A stretch of DNA of 64,000 nt from Rouxiella sp. WC2420 (GCF_041200025.1 NZ_CP165628.1:1860001-1924000), one strand, 5' to 3'. Numbered from the stretch's first letter, positions 39,095-48,515 are shown. Made by a program: numbers and translations. Notes: generated by a model from the letters alone, not told the origin.

Positions 39095-39238
39095 ATGATT
39101 AGCGCTATTAATTTATGTCCTTGCTGTAAAAAGCATGAGTTTTCAGAAAAAGAAGCTATGAAATATGCCCAGTTTGTAATTGGGAGGATGATCCCATTCA
39201 ATCAGAAGATCCAAACTATGCAGGAGGAGCCAATGTAA
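39095..39238 (+). CDS. Small cysteine-containing protein, possibly a gene remnant
   Basis: An ORF open from GTG 39023, most likely started at ATG 39095, which has GGGAG six bases upstream, giving 47 residues. It contains LCPCCKKHEF, a possible metal-binding CxxC-like knuckle (CPCC). I do not recognise it. It ends at TAATG, coupling it to a 17-codon frame. It lies just after the immunity gene, where displaced toxin or immunity fragments are common, so it may be such a remnant. Confidence 0.4.
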   Translation: MISAINLCPCCKKHEFSEKEAMKYAQFVIGRMIPFNQKIQTMQEEPM

Positions 39239-39291
39239 TGAGTTTAAATGAATCCCGCAAAGCTTATCAAGAAGGACGAGAAGTTGAATAA
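39238..39291 (+). CDS. 17-codon frame with strong RBS, probably a truncated gene start
   Basis: The frame encodes MSLNESRKAYQEGREVE. Its ATG overlaps the previous stop (TAATG) and a full AGGAGGAG lies about nine bases ahead. A site this strong before so short a frame suggests the 5' end of a gene whose rest was deleted or changed. Confidence 0.35.
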   Translation: MSLNESRKAYQEGREVE

Positions 39292-39634
39292 TACTTTTCT
39301 GACTCAGAAATTGGGTAGATAACTGTTGTTTTTTCCTCATGGCAGCACATCTATTCTGGCGTGTTGCTTCATTTCTGAACTTCTCAAACATCTACCTAAA
39401 ACACACATACTGTGGTGGTTCATTGCACACTGCCATCGGCATTCAATTGATTTAAAAGATCAATATATTAACATCGATAGTTTATGACGATTGATAATGA
39501 TTTATTGATCGGTTATTAAATTGCTTATAACAATCGATTGTTGTTATTTGATAAATTAAAACTATTAAATGTTTTCTATTGATCGATATAAACGATATGA
39601 CGAACAGCTAAAATAATTCAATTCTATCAATTGG
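39292..39634. other. AT-rich segment rich in ATCGAT/TTGATC motifs
   Basis: 343 bases with no gene. Between 39445 and 39595 the words GATC, ATCGAT and TTGATCG recur, for example near 39458, 39473, 39507, 39532 and 39580. Such a cluster next to an integrase remnant could be old recombinase arm sites or simply low-complexity DNA. Confidence 0.35.
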
Positions 39635-40114
39635 TTAAACAGACTGCTTCTGGTTCTGGCGGAATGTGGTGAAAAAGGCGATTTTGAGAAAGCAATTAAC
39701 ACAAAAATCGGTCAAACCAAATCTTGTTATTCTCTCGGTGACAACAATGTCACTTTTCCTGTGCGCCTGACTAAGCCCCTGACCGGTCAAACTGTGATGC
39801 CAGCTTAGCGCCACGGTCTTAAAGACCTTTTCCGGATAGCTAACCGCTTTTTCGTCGATACGTTGTTGGAGAGGGTTAATGTTCTGCGCCAACTGCCTGC
39901 GAATGTCGTTACGCTTTTGACGAGCATTAGTGAGAGAGATGAGTGGATAGGGACCTAAGCCAAGGCGAGATTCTTTATTATTGATGCGATATTTGAGATA
40001 CCAGAGACGTGAACCGCCTGGATTGACTAAAAGATACAGACCTTGGGAATCGTAAACTTTGAAGGGTTTGTCAGATGGTTTTAAGTTGCGGATTTTTGTG
40101 GCATTAATAGACAT
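39635..40114 (-). pseudogene. Truncated tyrosine-recombinase integrase (P4 type)
   Basis: The first ~105 residues match the arm-DNA-binding domain of P4-like integrases: MSINATKIRNLKPSDKPFKV, YDSQGLYLLVNPGGSRLWYL, RLGLGPYPLISLTNARQKR and VFKTVALSWH. The catalytic domain with its R-H-R-Y residues is absent. After LSWH the frame runs 53 more residues of unrelated sequence (ending FRQNQKQSV) that I cannot identify, so the gene was cut by a deletion or insertion. It starts 185 bases from tRNA-Asn, the expected integration target. Confidence 0.8.
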
Positions 40115-40260
40115 TTGGGGGTCACTCCGTCATCGAACCAACATGACCCCAAATCTGACCACCAATTTATCCCGATGCAAAGGGATAATTGAGGATAGGC
40201 CGAGAAGAGTGAATAACCGACGAAGGCGCGTGCAGTAAGGGTATAGCTCGAAAAGCAAAA

Positions 40261-40288
40261 AGCCCACACAAGTTTCCTTGTGTGGGCT
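40261..40288 (-). terminator. tRNA-Asn terminator
   Basis: A perfect 12-bp stem (AGCCCACACAAG/CTTGTGTGGGCT) with loop TTTC. On the minus strand it is followed by TTTTT. It lies about 10 bases beyond the tRNA-Asn 3' end. Confidence 0.92.
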
Positions 40289-40298
40289 TCTCTAAATT

Positions 40299-40374
40299 TG
40301 GCTCCTCTGACTGGACTCGAACCAGTGACATACGGATTAACAGTCCGCCGTTCTACCGACTGAACTACAGAGGA
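40299..40374 (-). tRNA. tRNA-Asn (anticodon GTT)
   Basis: The minus strand folds as a 76-base cloverleaf: 5' acceptor TCCTCTG pairs with CAGAGGA before the encoded GCCA end, D-arm AGTTCAGTCGGTAGAACGG, anticodon loop CTGTTAA with GTT, and T-arm GGTTCGAGTCC. CCA is encoded. In E. coli an asparagine tRNA also neighbours mtfA. tRNA-Asn genes are frequent island attachment sites, and an integrase remnant lies beside it. Confidence 0.98.
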
Positions 40375-40508
40375 ATCGTGTGAACGGGGCGCATCATATC
40401 CAGAGAGAGATAGCGTGTCAACGCGAAATTACGCCTTGGCGTTCGACTGCTCATCTACTGAACGATATTGGTGAAATAACGCCTTTTTCAGCCCTCGCTG
40501 CTGAAAAA

Positions 40509-41285
40509 TCAGCAGTCAGCAAGCTTGCCGCGAGCTTGTCGCATCAGCGGGTCCTGTTTGTAAAATCGGCTGAAATGGCCGTAAACCAGTGGGAAGCGTT
40601 GCGAAAGTAGCTCCGGTGCGCTAAAAAAATATTCCGATAACACGGCAAAGCATTCGGCGGGGTCAGTGGCGGCATAGGCGTCCATGCTGGCGGCCTCTTC
40701 GCCCACCATATCGATTTCGTCTTGCAGATTTTCCATTGCTGCAAACAGGTCGTGCTCCCAGCAGACAACCTCTCGCAGAGGAATTGGCGGTATCCCGGTT
40801 GCCTCACCGCCATTGCGGATATCAAGTTTGTGAGCAGCCTCGTGGATAATTAGATTGAAGCCGGACTTATCGAAGGAGTCTTGCACGTCAATCCAGTTCA
40901 GCACAATCGGCCCCTGATCCCAGCTTTGCCCCGACTGCACCTGGCTGCCGGAATGAACAATGCCGTTTTCATCCTGCCATGGAGTAACAACAATAAAGGG
41001 GGTCGGGTAGAGCAAGATTTCATGAAATCCATCGAGCCATTCCGCGCCCAACTCCATCACCGGTAAGGCAAACAGCAGGGCAATCCTGGCTTGCATCATT
41101 TCATCAAGTGAGACGTCTTGCAGCTGGAGCAGTCTTTTTTGCTGTAAAAGTTGACCGGCAACGCGAATAAGTCGCTGCTGTTCATGGTGATTTAAATCCG
41201 ATAGCAGCGGGATCTCAAGAGCCTGTTGCCAGACCTCGCTTTTATCGATTTTTAGTTGGTTATTTTTCCATGGCCATTTGATCAT
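40509..41285 (-). CDS. mtfA: Mlc titration factor / peptidase MtfA
   Basis: A 258-residue M90-type metallopeptidase. The zinc helix reads [11 protein letters not shown], a HExxH-like motif as in MtfA, and [11 protein letters not shown] supplies the third ligand. MtfA binds the glucose repressor Mlc and so raises ptsG expression. The start [10 protein letters not shown] and length agree with YeeI. It is a single gene on the same strand as tRNA-Asn, upstream of it. Confidence 0.92.
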   Translation of the reverse strand: MIKWPWKNNQLKIDKSEVWQQALEIPLLSDLNHHEQQRLIRVAGQLLQQKRLLQLQDVSLDEMMQARIALLFALPVMELGAEWLDGFHEILLYPTPFIVVTPWQDENGIVHSGSQVQSGQSWDQGPIVLNWIDVQDSFDKSGFNLIIHEAAHKLDIRNGGEATGIPPIPLREVVCWEHDLFAAMENLQDEIDMVGEEAASMDAYAATDPAECFAVLSEYFFSAPELLSQRFPLVYGHFSRFYKQDPLMRQARGKLADC

Positions 41286-41571
41286 CTTTTTGCTCGCAAA
41301 GTGTGAACATTCAGTCGGTTATAATTAACGCATGTCCAAAACCCGAAGAATGGTACCAGCAACCGCAGCTTATGCCACTTGAGCGTTCATCTTATCAAAC
41401 GTAGCTCACGTTAATGTTGCTGTCGTGAGGAATTTTAAAAATTTCCTTTATCTAAAAGGCTGTGGATTGATGAATATATAATATGTCACTCTTTCTGATT
41501 CAATCCTGAAAACAAACCCATTATTATTTCCACTTAATGCCGTATCCTGGCAATTTATCAGGGATTATCAG

Positions 41572-42585
41572 ATGCTCTTTTCAGTAAAAAAATTACTCTC
41601 CGTTTCTCTACTTGCTGTTGCTATGACTTCTGGTGCTGCGGTTGCGGCTGACGCACCAAGCTACGGTCCGCAGTTGCAAGGCTTTGATTATCCTTACCCG
41701 TTGCAGCATTTTTCCTTCAACTCTCAAGGTACTCCGCTGCAAATGGGGTATATGGATGTTCAGCCGCTGGGGAGGAAAAACGGTCAGACCGTGGTGTTGA
41801 TGCACGGTAAAAACTTCTGTGGTGCAACCTGGGGTGGCACCATCAAAGCTCTGCTGGGGCAGGGTTATCGTGTGGTGGCTCCAGACCAGGTTGGTTTTTG
41901 CTCCTCGACTAAACCTGAGCATTATCAGTACACTTTCCAGCAATTGGCCACTAATACCAACGATTTGCTGAAAAGCTTGAAGATTAATAAAGCGGTAATT
42001 GTCGGGCATTCTACCGGTGGAATGCTGGCAACGCGCTACGCGCTGATGTTTCCACAACAGGTTTCAAAACTGGTGCTAGTTAATCCAATCGGTCTGGAAG
42101 ACTGGAAAGCCAAAGGCGCGCCTTACCGTACCGTTGACCAGTGGTACGATCGCGAGCTTAAACTTTCAGCAAAAAGTATTCACGATTACGAGTTGAAAAC
42201 TTATTATGTGGGTAAATGGAAGCCGGAATACGATCGCTGGGTTGACATGCTGGCAGGTCTGAATGAAGGTCCAGGACACAAGCTGGTGGCCTGGAACTCG
42301 GCGCTTATCTACGACATGATATTCACCCAGCCAGTGTTCTATGAGTTGAAAAACTTGCGCGTGCCGACCACGTTAATGATTGGTACGTCAGACACGACGG
42401 CAATCGGCAGCGATATCGCCTCTCCGGCGGTTAAAGCGCGTTTGGGCCACTACAATGTGCTGGGCAAGCAGGCCGCGAAATTAATCCCGCACGCTAAACT
42501 GATTGAATTCAAAGGACTAGGCCATGCTCCGCAAATGGAGGAGCCAGAGAAGTTCAATCAGGCGCTGTTTAAGGTCTTGCGCTAA
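41572..42585 (+). CDS. Secreted alpha/beta hydrolase
   Basis: A 337-residue alpha/beta-hydrolase with a signal peptide (KKLLSVSLLAVAMTSGAAVA, cut near AADAP). It has VVLMHGKNFCGATWG (oxyanion region), the nucleophile elbow VIVGHSTGGML and the catalytic histidine in KGLGHAPQMEEPE. It probably works in the periplasm as an esterase or lipase-like enzyme; the substrate is unknown. An AraC regulator follows it after 73 bases and may control it. Confidence 0.88.
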   Translation: MLFSVKKLLSVSLLAVAMTSGAAVAADAPSYGPQLQGFDYPYPLQHFSFNSQGTPLQMGYMDVQPLGRKNGQTVVLMHGKNFCGATWGGTIKALLGQGYRVVAPDQVGFCSSTKPEHYQYTFQQLATNTNDLLKSLKINKAVIVGHSTGGMLATRYALMFPQQVSKLVLVNPIGLEDWKAKGAPYRTVDQWYDRELKLSAKSIHDYELKTYYVGKWKPEYDRWVDMLAGLNEGPGHKLVAWNSALIYDMIFTQPVFYELKNLRVPTTLMIGTSDTTAIGSDIASPAVKARLGHYNVLGKQAAKLIPHAKLIEFKGLGHAPQMEEPEKFNQALFKVLR

Positions 42586-42658
42586 TTATTCACGTCATTA
42601 GGGGATCTGCTAAGTTGGGATCCCCTTGTAGCAACACTTTCAAGTTGAGGAAAGCAAA

Positions 42659-43492
42659 GTGACTCTCCAATCCTCAGAATGGTTTAGCCGCAACGGCATT
42701 GAATGTTCGCGTATTAAAGCGAGCCAATCCTGTTTCCCGAAACATACTCATGATGAATATGTCATCAGCGCTAACCTGAGTGGTACCGAAGAGATTTGGC
42801 TCTCTGGAAAAGTTTCTACGGTGAAAAGGGGGCAGGTTACTTTATACAACCCTGGTTCAATTCAATCCTCACGTTTTGGAAATGAAAGTGTTGAATTTAT
42901 CAGCGTGCATCTTTCTCAATCATTGCTTAAAAGCGTGGCTGAAGAGGGTAATCTGTCAAGTCAGCATGGCGCGCCGATACTGTATGAAGGCGTATTCGAT
43001 AACTCGATTCTGTTTAATGCGATAGGTCGCTATGCGGTTTCTGCTCGTCATAGCGATAGCGACGCCCAGGAACAGGAGCTTATCAGGCTGTGTGGCGAGC
43101 TGATTGATTCGCCAATCATGCCTGAAGGTGACGAGGAGCAAGCTATTAAAAGAGCAGTTGAATATTTACGCGAGCATCTCAACATAAGACCTAAGTTAGA
43201 GGTTTTAGCGGGAATTTCCGGGCTGAGTAAATATCACTTTGTGCGTCGTTTCACGCAATATATGGGCATGCCGCCTCTGCAGTATCATATGCAGCTTCGC
43301 TTGCTCCGTGCGCGACATCTTTTGAGAAACAATGTCCATCCAATAGATGCGGCCAACGCATTAGGTTTCTACGATCAAAGTCATTTTATTAACTCTTTCA
43401 GGAAAATGATGGGCACAACGCCTCAACATTACTCTTCTCAGGTTGGCTCTTTTGTCGCTGTATCAGGTTGCAATAAATTCTCGATACCCTGA
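42659..43492 (+). CDS. AraC-family transcriptional regulator
   Basis: A 277-residue regulator with an N-terminal cupin domain (CFPKHTHDEYVIS, GQVTLYNPG) and a C-terminal pair of helix-turn-helix units (LAGISGLSKYHFVRRFTQYM, then ANALGFYDQSHFINSFRKMM). It starts at GTG 42659 with GAGG seven bases upstream. The sensor half resembles regulators placed beside LysE exporters, and the convergent LysE gene overlaps its 3' end by 30 bases. Confidence 0.88.
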   Translation: MTLQSSEWFSRNGIECSRIKASQSCFPKHTHDEYVISANLSGTEEIWLSGKVSTVKRGQVTLYNPGSIQSSRFGNESVEFISVHLSQSLLKSVAEEGNLSSQHGAPILYEGVFDNSILFNAIGRYAVSARHSDSDAQEQELIRLCGELIDSPIMPEGDEEQAIKRAVEYLREHLNIRPKLEVLAGISGLSKYHFVRRFTQYMGMPPLQYHMQLRLLRARHLLRNNVHPIDAANALGFYDQSHFINSFRKMMGTTPQHYSSQVGSFVAVSGCNKFSIP

Positions 43493-44101
43493 AACAATGA
43501 CGTAGAGGGCAAAGTAGCTAAAAATTATTGCCGAAGCGATATAGGAATACTTAAGCAAGCGGTGGCCAAGCAGCTTGCCGCCAAAGCTGCCGACCAGGCA
43601 GAGCACGCAGGTCCAGAACACGCCAGCAATAAAAAACCCACCCAAAAACTGTGATGATGCCTTGGCGTTTTGATGGCCCATGCGAGAAATCAAAGCCCCT
43701 CCTACGGTCGCGAACCACAAAATTGCCGTTGGCGAGGACATGGCCAGCAGCAGCCCACGGGTAAACTCGCGCAGCAATGATCGAGGCTGATGTGCTTCGT
43801 TGACGTTGAGTTCAATTGCCTGACGCACGGCAGCAATAATCATTTTAACCGCAAACCACACCAGCATGGCCCCGCCGCCAATCCACAGCACCCAGCGCAC
43901 GGCTGCAAATTGCAATAACACCGCCATGCCAGCCAGTGCGAGCAGGGCGTAGATGAGATCTCCTACGCAAGTGCCGATCCCGAGCCAGAACCCGTGTAAA
44001 TAACCGCGCTGCATAGCCAGAGTGATCATCGCAATGTTGGCAAGGCCAATATCAAGACATAAAGAAAGGCTTAGCAGAAAGCCATTGGAAAACGGCAGCA
44101 T
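43463..44101 (-). CDS. LysE-family exporter
   Basis: A 212-residue membrane protein with six spans and the LysE/RhtB start LSLSLCLDIGLANIAMI, then GFWLGIGTCVGDLIYALLAL and a loop SSPTAILWFATVGGA. The family exports amino acids such as lysine, threonine or homoserine. ATG 44101 with GAGG nine bases ahead is preferred to TTG 44116. It is convergent with and overlaps the AraC gene. Confidence 0.87.
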   Translation of the reverse strand: MLPFSNGFLLSLSLCLDIGLANIAMITLAMQRGYLHGFWLGIGTCVGDLIYALLALAGMAVLLQFAAVRWVLWIGGGAMLVWFAVKMIIAAVRQAIELNVNEAHQPRSLLREFTRGLLLAMSSPTAILWFATVGGALISRMGHQNAKASSQFLGGFFIAGVFWTCVLCLVGSFGGKLLGHRLLKYSYIASAIIFSYFALYVIVSGYREFIAT

Positions 44102-44187
44102 AAAAAAGGGCCTCAATGGTTATTAAGGCACCTAATTAATCATGTCAGGTCATTCTTGTATTGGAAGGAATTGCGATGTTTAGGAAA

Positions 44188-44694
44188 TTAGCGCAAATTT
44201 TCAGGAAAATTTTTCGGTAACTCGCTGGCGGCGCAGTTAATCACCTCTTCATTATTCGCACCACAGTCGCGCACGAATGTAATGGTGGCGAACTCGTCAA
44301 TCACCTCAGTGGGATAGGCCGGTCCGGCATCGCGATAGGCTTTCATCTGCGGAATATGTTCATTCTGGAAGCAGACGGTTTTTTCTGGATTATTCATTAC
44401 CCAGCGAGGGAAGAAAATTGTGCCGTGAAACACGTTATCGCCTAAATTAACAATCAAGCTGACATCAGTCCCGGTCGGTTCGGTCCATGAAATTTTAAAT
44501 ACCTGCCGGGCAACGCGAACAATATACGCCTGCTGGCCTTTGACCCAGCGGTTGCCAACTATGCCGCTGTGGATGCGGTAGTCTATAGTCTCGGCATTTT
44601 TGACGTATATCTCGTAATTCCAGCCGTTATCATAGGTATAGACTACATGTTTGCCGATAAACTCGCTTAAATCTGATTTATCAAAACTGCTCAT
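44188..44694 (-). CDS. padC: Phenolic acid decarboxylase
   Basis: A 168-residue enzyme that decarboxylates ferulate, p-coumarate and caffeate to vinylphenols, a detoxification of plant hydroxycinnamates. Family regions are FIGKHVVYTYDNGWNYEIYV, HSGIVGNRWVKGQ and IFFPRWVMNNPEKTVC. ATG 44694 has AGGAG six bases upstream; the longer frame to 44718 is less likely. A LysR regulator is read divergently 112 bases away and probably controls it. Confidence 0.93.
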   Translation of the reverse strand: MSSFDKSDLSEFIGKHVVYTYDNGWNYEIYVKNAETIDYRIHSGIVGNRWVKGQQAYIVRVARQVFKISWTEPTGTDVSLIVNLGDNVFHGTIFFPRWVMNNPEKTVCFQNEHIPQMKAYRDAGPAYPTEVIDEFATITFVRDCGANNEEVINCAASELPKNFPENLR

Positions 44695-44806
44695 CTTTAG
44701 CTCCTTGAGGATGTACAAACCGGTAGCGGGTGCGATATCCCTACATTACTCCTTGCAAATTCGATTGAATAACGCTGATATATGATAATAACAATCTAAT
44801 AACTAG

Positions 44807-45706
44807 ATGGATTGGATTATGGAATTACCCTACACCACGCTGGAACAATGGGTCGTATTACAGACGGTCGTCAATGAAGGAAGCTATGCTCAGGCTGCAG
44901 ACGTGCTTTACCGCAGTCAGTCTTCGGTAAGTTATGCCCTCGCCAGTTTGCAACAGCGGCTGGGATTGCCGTTATTGCAGATCGTTGGTCGAAAAGCCGA
45001 GCTGACGGAACAGGGGCGGGCATTACTCTCACAGGCTCAACCGCTAATTACTGCTTTTGCCCAGCTCGAGGCGAGAGCCGTGGGGCTTCGGCAGGGAGCT
45101 AAAACGCAAATTAGCCTGGTTGTAGATGCGGTGTTTCCGAAAGAGAATCTTTTTTTGTCACTTCAGGTTTTTCAGCAACAGTTTCCAGATACTCGGCTTC
45201 AGCTCACTGAAATCTTGCGTAATGAAACCGACCGGCAATTGCAGGAACGCGCCGCTGATTTGTATATCACGACTCAGCCCGCCGAGAATGCGCTTAACAG
45301 CCGCTGGCTGATGGACGTTGATTTTGTGCCCGTTGCGGCCCGCGAGCATCCTTTGCTGTTAAAACCAGGCACGCTGACCCACACTGAATTAGCGCATTAC
45401 CCTTTGATCACGCTGGTGGATCGCGATTCACAGCGTGATGAAAAACGTAAGGCCTCTCAGACGGTTAACTGGAGTTTTACCACTATAGAAACCGCTATCG
45501 AAGCGATTGTTCATGGCGTGGGGTATGGCTGGGTTCCGTTGCATGTGGTGCAACAGCGTATTAATAGCGGAGAGTTGGTGCGTCTGCCGTTAGGGGAGCG
45601 TGCAGTAAGAAAAACTGCACTTTATCTGACATATAACAGTGAACAGCACAGCTACGATCCGACGCTCAATGCTCTGGTCGCAGAGCTTGAGCGCCGCAAA
45701 GATTAG
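44807..45706 (+). CDS. LysR-family regulator, probably of padC
   Basis: A 299-residue LysR protein with the helix-turn-helix TLEQWVVLQTVVNEGSYAQA and VLYRSQSSVSYALASLQQRL, followed by an effector domain (QISLVVDAVFPKENL). Start could be ATG 44807 or ATG 44819. In other bacteria padC is often under PadR; here a divergent LysR protein takes that place, a context-based inference. Its stop is six bases from the convergent eptA end. Confidence 0.85.
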   Translation: MDWIMELPYTTLEQWVVLQTVVNEGSYAQAADVLYRSQSSVSYALASLQQRLGLPLLQIVGRKAELTEQGRALLSQAQPLITAFAQLEARAVGLRQGAKTQISLVVDAVFPKENLFLSLQVFQQQFPDTRLQLTEILRNETDRQLQERAADLYITTQPAENALNSRWLMDVDFVPVAAREHPLLLKPGTLTHTELAHYPLITLVDRDSQRDEKRKASQTVNWSFTTIETAIEAIVHGVGYGWVPLHVVQQRINSGELVRLPLGERAVRKTALYLTYNSEQHSYDPTLNALVAELERRKD

Positions 45707-45712
45707 GGCCTT

Positions 45713-47344
45713 TTATTGCGCCGCTTTACAGGTTTTAAAGATATCAAGCGTGGGGTCGATCACCGAAGTTTTCACGTCCATTGCGTCAAGCACGGTATGG
45801 AACAGATTATCCTGTGAGTAGTCGTTTTTCGCGGCCTGCTCTTGTAAACAACTCAGCGAAAGGCCCTGCGCAGCAGTGTATTGCGGCGATAGCCAGAACA
45901 TCATGGGAACATGAGTTTGCTGTGGAGGTGCTACGCGGTACGGCGTGCCGTGCAGATACAGGCCGTCTTCACCCAGAGATTCACCGTGATCGGACAAATA
46001 AATCATCGCGACGTTATATTTGTCCTGATACTGCCTGGCCTTGGCAATCACTTGGGTCAGCACGTAATCGGTGTAACGCACAGTGTTATCGTAAGTATTA
46101 ACCAGCTGTTCGTGAGTACAGTTCTGAATGTCGCTGCGCTCACAGTCTGGTGTGAAGAAACGGAAATTATCCGGATAACGGCGGTAGTAAGCCGGGCCGT
46201 GACTGCCAATCAGGTGCAGGCCAATGAGTTTATTTTTGCCATCATCGATGATTTTAGCGTCTAAACCTTCCAGCAAGGCGGCGTCATAGCAGGTTTCACC
46301 ATCGCAATATTTGCCGTCTTTAGTGGTGGGAATGGTGACATTTGGCACGCGATCGCACACGCCTTTACAGCCTTCGTCGTTGTCTTTCCAGTAAACCGAC
46401 ACGCCAGCACGTTGCAGAATATCCAGGAAACTGTCGCTGCTATGGGCTCGGTCATTATCGAAATCGACACGTTTCATATCCGAGAACATACAAGGCACGG
46501 AAACCGCGGTTGCGGTGCCACATGAGCTAACGTGATTAAAGAATACTACATCAGGCGTTTTCTGCATGAAGCTGTTGGTTGGGCGATCGTAACCATCATA
46601 AGACTGGTTTTGAGCACGGCCGGTTTCACCTATCACCAGGAACATTAGCGTCGGTTTCTGACCCGGTTTTTGCACCAGTTTGGCGTCGGTGCCGACTTTC
46701 TCATATTTCAGCGGCTTGACCAGATACTTGTGATACAGGTATTGCCCGGTGCTGTAGAGGTAGTTAGTTGGCAGGATTTCGACGTTTAGTGTCCGATTGT
46801 TACGGCCAACCGAGGCGTAATCTTGATAATACTGGCTCGCGACACCGGCAATAATTGCCAACGAAACAATCATCGAAGCAATGCGAACGCCCAGGCGTTT
46901 TATTATCGTCTGGTTATATTTGATAGGCACCAGGAACAGTAATATGGCCGGTAATACACCGGTAATGACAAACCAGGAGATCACCGAAAAGTTTAAATAT
47001 GAGGACGCTTCGCTTTGCTGAGTTTCGAAAATGTTTTCAATCATTCCACGGTCAAACACCACGTGGAAGGTCAATTCTGAATAAGACGCCAGTCCACTGG
47101 TAAGCAATAGAAAGATAAAGAAAATTTTGAAAATCGGCTTGAAGGTAAATGGCGTGAATACGAAGTTCAACGCAGCAAAAAGAACGACGGGAATAGAGAG
47201 CGCGAATCCGATTTTATAAGCCGACAGGGCATGTAATATGTTGTAGAAGTGCAGAAGAACCGGGAAGTTAACGATAAAAGTAAAGTACAAACTAATCAAT
47301 AATGTCAGCCAAAAGTAGCTGATTTTAGGGATAAAGTTGCGCAA
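45713..47344 (-). CDS. eptA: Lipid A phosphoethanolamine transferase
   Basis: EptA adds phosphoethanolamine to lipid A phosphates and raises resistance to cationic peptides and polymyxin. The protein has five N-terminal spans and a periplasmic sulfatase-like domain with VIGETGRAQNQSYDGYDR, the catalytic threonine in SSCGTATAVSVPCMFS, DNDEGCKGVCDRV, HLIGSHGPAYY and LSDHGESLGEDGLYLHG. The cysteines for disulfides are present. A frame opens at GTG 47383 without a ribosome binding site; TTG 47344 has GGAG six bases ahead, so I use it (543 residues, close to E. coli EptA). It is divergent from a second lpxA. Confidence 0.92.
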   Translation of the reverse strand: MRNFIPKISYFWLTLLISLYFTFIVNFPVLLHFYNILHALSAYKIGFALSIPVVLFAALNFVFTPFTFKPIFKIFFIFLLLTSGLASYSELTFHVVFDRGMIENIFETQQSEASSYLNFSVISWFVITGVLPAILLFLVPIKYNQTIIKRLGVRIASMIVSLAIIAGVASQYYQDYASVGRNNRTLNVEILPTNYLYSTGQYLYHKYLVKPLKYEKVGTDAKLVQKPGQKPTLMFLVIGETGRAQNQSYDGYDRPTNSFMQKTPDVVFFNHVSSCGTATAVSVPCMFSDMKRVDFDNDRAHSSDSFLDILQRAGVSVYWKDNDEGCKGVCDRVPNVTIPTTKDGKYCDGETCYDAALLEGLDAKIIDDGKNKLIGLHLIGSHGPAYYRRYPDNFRFFTPDCERSDIQNCTHEQLVNTYDNTVRYTDYVLTQVIAKARQYQDKYNVAMIYLSDHGESLGEDGLYLHGTPYRVAPPQQTHVPMMFWLSPQYTAAQGLSLSCLQEQAAKNDYSQDNLFHTVLDAMDVKTSVIDPTLDIFKTCKAAQ

Positions 47345-47717
47345 TGTAGGCTCCAAAAAACACGAATTGGCAACGTGTGCCACAAGAAAGAAACAAATGG
47401 AGATCCCTTACAGACCCCTCAAGGCAATATAAAGCGACATATCATGGCCTCTCAATCTGAAGAAAGCCTTAATTTTTTAATTTTAGCATCAGTATTGGTA
47501 GCCGAGTACACAGTGTTTTTGTTCCCAAAGGTAAATTTTTTTAAGATTGTGAAGTTAAACAACAGAGAGAGCCTGACAGTCACATTGGCGGTTGTTTTAT
47601 TAAACTCAAAGCACAAAAAGTTCAAAAAATAAATAAATTAAATAATGCTGGGTTGTAACACCTTTTTATCTATCCTGCTTGCATTGATATGCCCGTTTTT
47701 CACTAAGGTTCTGTGAC
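47345..47717. promoter_or_regulatory. Divergent region between eptA and the lpxA paralogue
   Basis: 373 AT-rich bases containing both promoters. An 85-codon plus-strand frame at 47375-47632 lacks a ribosome binding site and recognisable sequence, so I do not call it. No PmrA box was identified by eye. Confidence 0.4.
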
Positions 47718-48506
47718 TTGATCCATTCTTCGGCTGTTATCGCAAGAAACAGTATTATTGAAAAAGGTGCCATCATCGGGGCCAATGTTCGTGTCGGCCC
47801 TTTTTGCTATATCCAGTCAAATGTCGAGATAGGCGAGGGGACGGTTATCCTTTCTCATGCCGTGATTAATGGCCATACCCGCATTGGTCGCGAAAACATC
47901 ATTGATAGCTATTGCTCACTCGGTGAGATTAATCAGGATTTAAAATACGCGGGCGAGGCGACCCGTCTTGAGATTGGTCATCGTAATCGTATTGGTGGAA
48001 ATGCGACTTTTCATCGCGGAACCGTGCAGGGAACCGGTGTTACGAAAATCGGTGACGACAACGTTTTTATGGAACAGATTCACCTCGGCCACGACTGTGC
48101 CGTTGGCAACTTTACGCATTTTGGCCTGGGAGCCGTTCTGGCAGGTCACGTAGAAATTGATGATTACGTTCAGCTTGAACAGCAGGCGGCGGTGCATCAG
48201 TTTTGCATAATCGGCACTGCTGCGAAGATTTTGGCCCTGTCATGTGTGGTACAGGATATTCCGCCCTTCTTCTGCGTAGAAGGTAACCGCTGCCGACCGA
48301 TTGGCATTAATGAGCAGGCTCTGGCACGGCTGGTTGACCAGGCCCCTTTGCGGCAAATTATTCTCAACCTTTATCATCGTATGTATTATTGTGGTGAGGC
48401 TCTGGAAACCGTGCGCGAAGAAATCGTCGAGTTGCAGCGCGAGTATCCTTTATTACAATGCTTTGAACATTTCTTTGCTCGGTCTAAGCGTGGTGTCATA
48501 CGTTAG
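47718..48506 (+). CDS. LpxA paralogue (UDP-GlcNAc O-acyltransferase-like)
   Basis: A 262-residue left-handed beta-helix acyltransferase that aligns without gaps to E. coli LpxA as I recall it. The catalytic His125 (IHLGHDC), His122, His144 and His160 (VHQFCIIG) are kept, as is FFARSKRGVIR at the end. The acyl-chain ruler Gly173 is Ala, and nearby residues differ (KILALSC for MVGGCSG). The gene stands alone, away from any lpxD-fabZ-lpxB cluster, so it is probably a second copy. Start is TTG 47718, giving the family N-terminus. It is divergent from eptA, hinting at conditional lipid A remodelling. Confidence 0.85.
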   Translation: MIHSSAVIARNSIIEKGAIIGANVRVGPFCYIQSNVEIGEGTVILSHAVINGHTRIGRENIIDSYCSLGEINQDLKYAGEATRLEIGHRNRIGGNATFHRGTVQGTGVTKIGDDNVFMEQIHLGHDCAVGNFTHFGLGAVLAGHVEIDDYVQLEQQAAVHQFCIIGTAAKILALSCVVQDIPPFFCVEGNRCRPIGINEQALARLVDQAPLRQIILNLYHRMYYCGEALETVREEIVELQREYPLLQCFEHFFARSKRGVIR

Positions 48507-48515
48507 CCTGAAAGT

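Noticed and set aside
39635..39790. Insertion-sequence end fused to the integrase relic
   Set aside because: The foreign 53 codons could come from a transposase, but I could not recognise one or find terminal inverted repeats.
47375..47632. 85-codon plus-strand frame between eptA and the lpxA-like gene
   Set aside because: Overlaps the eptA start region, lacks a ribosome binding site and recognisable features.
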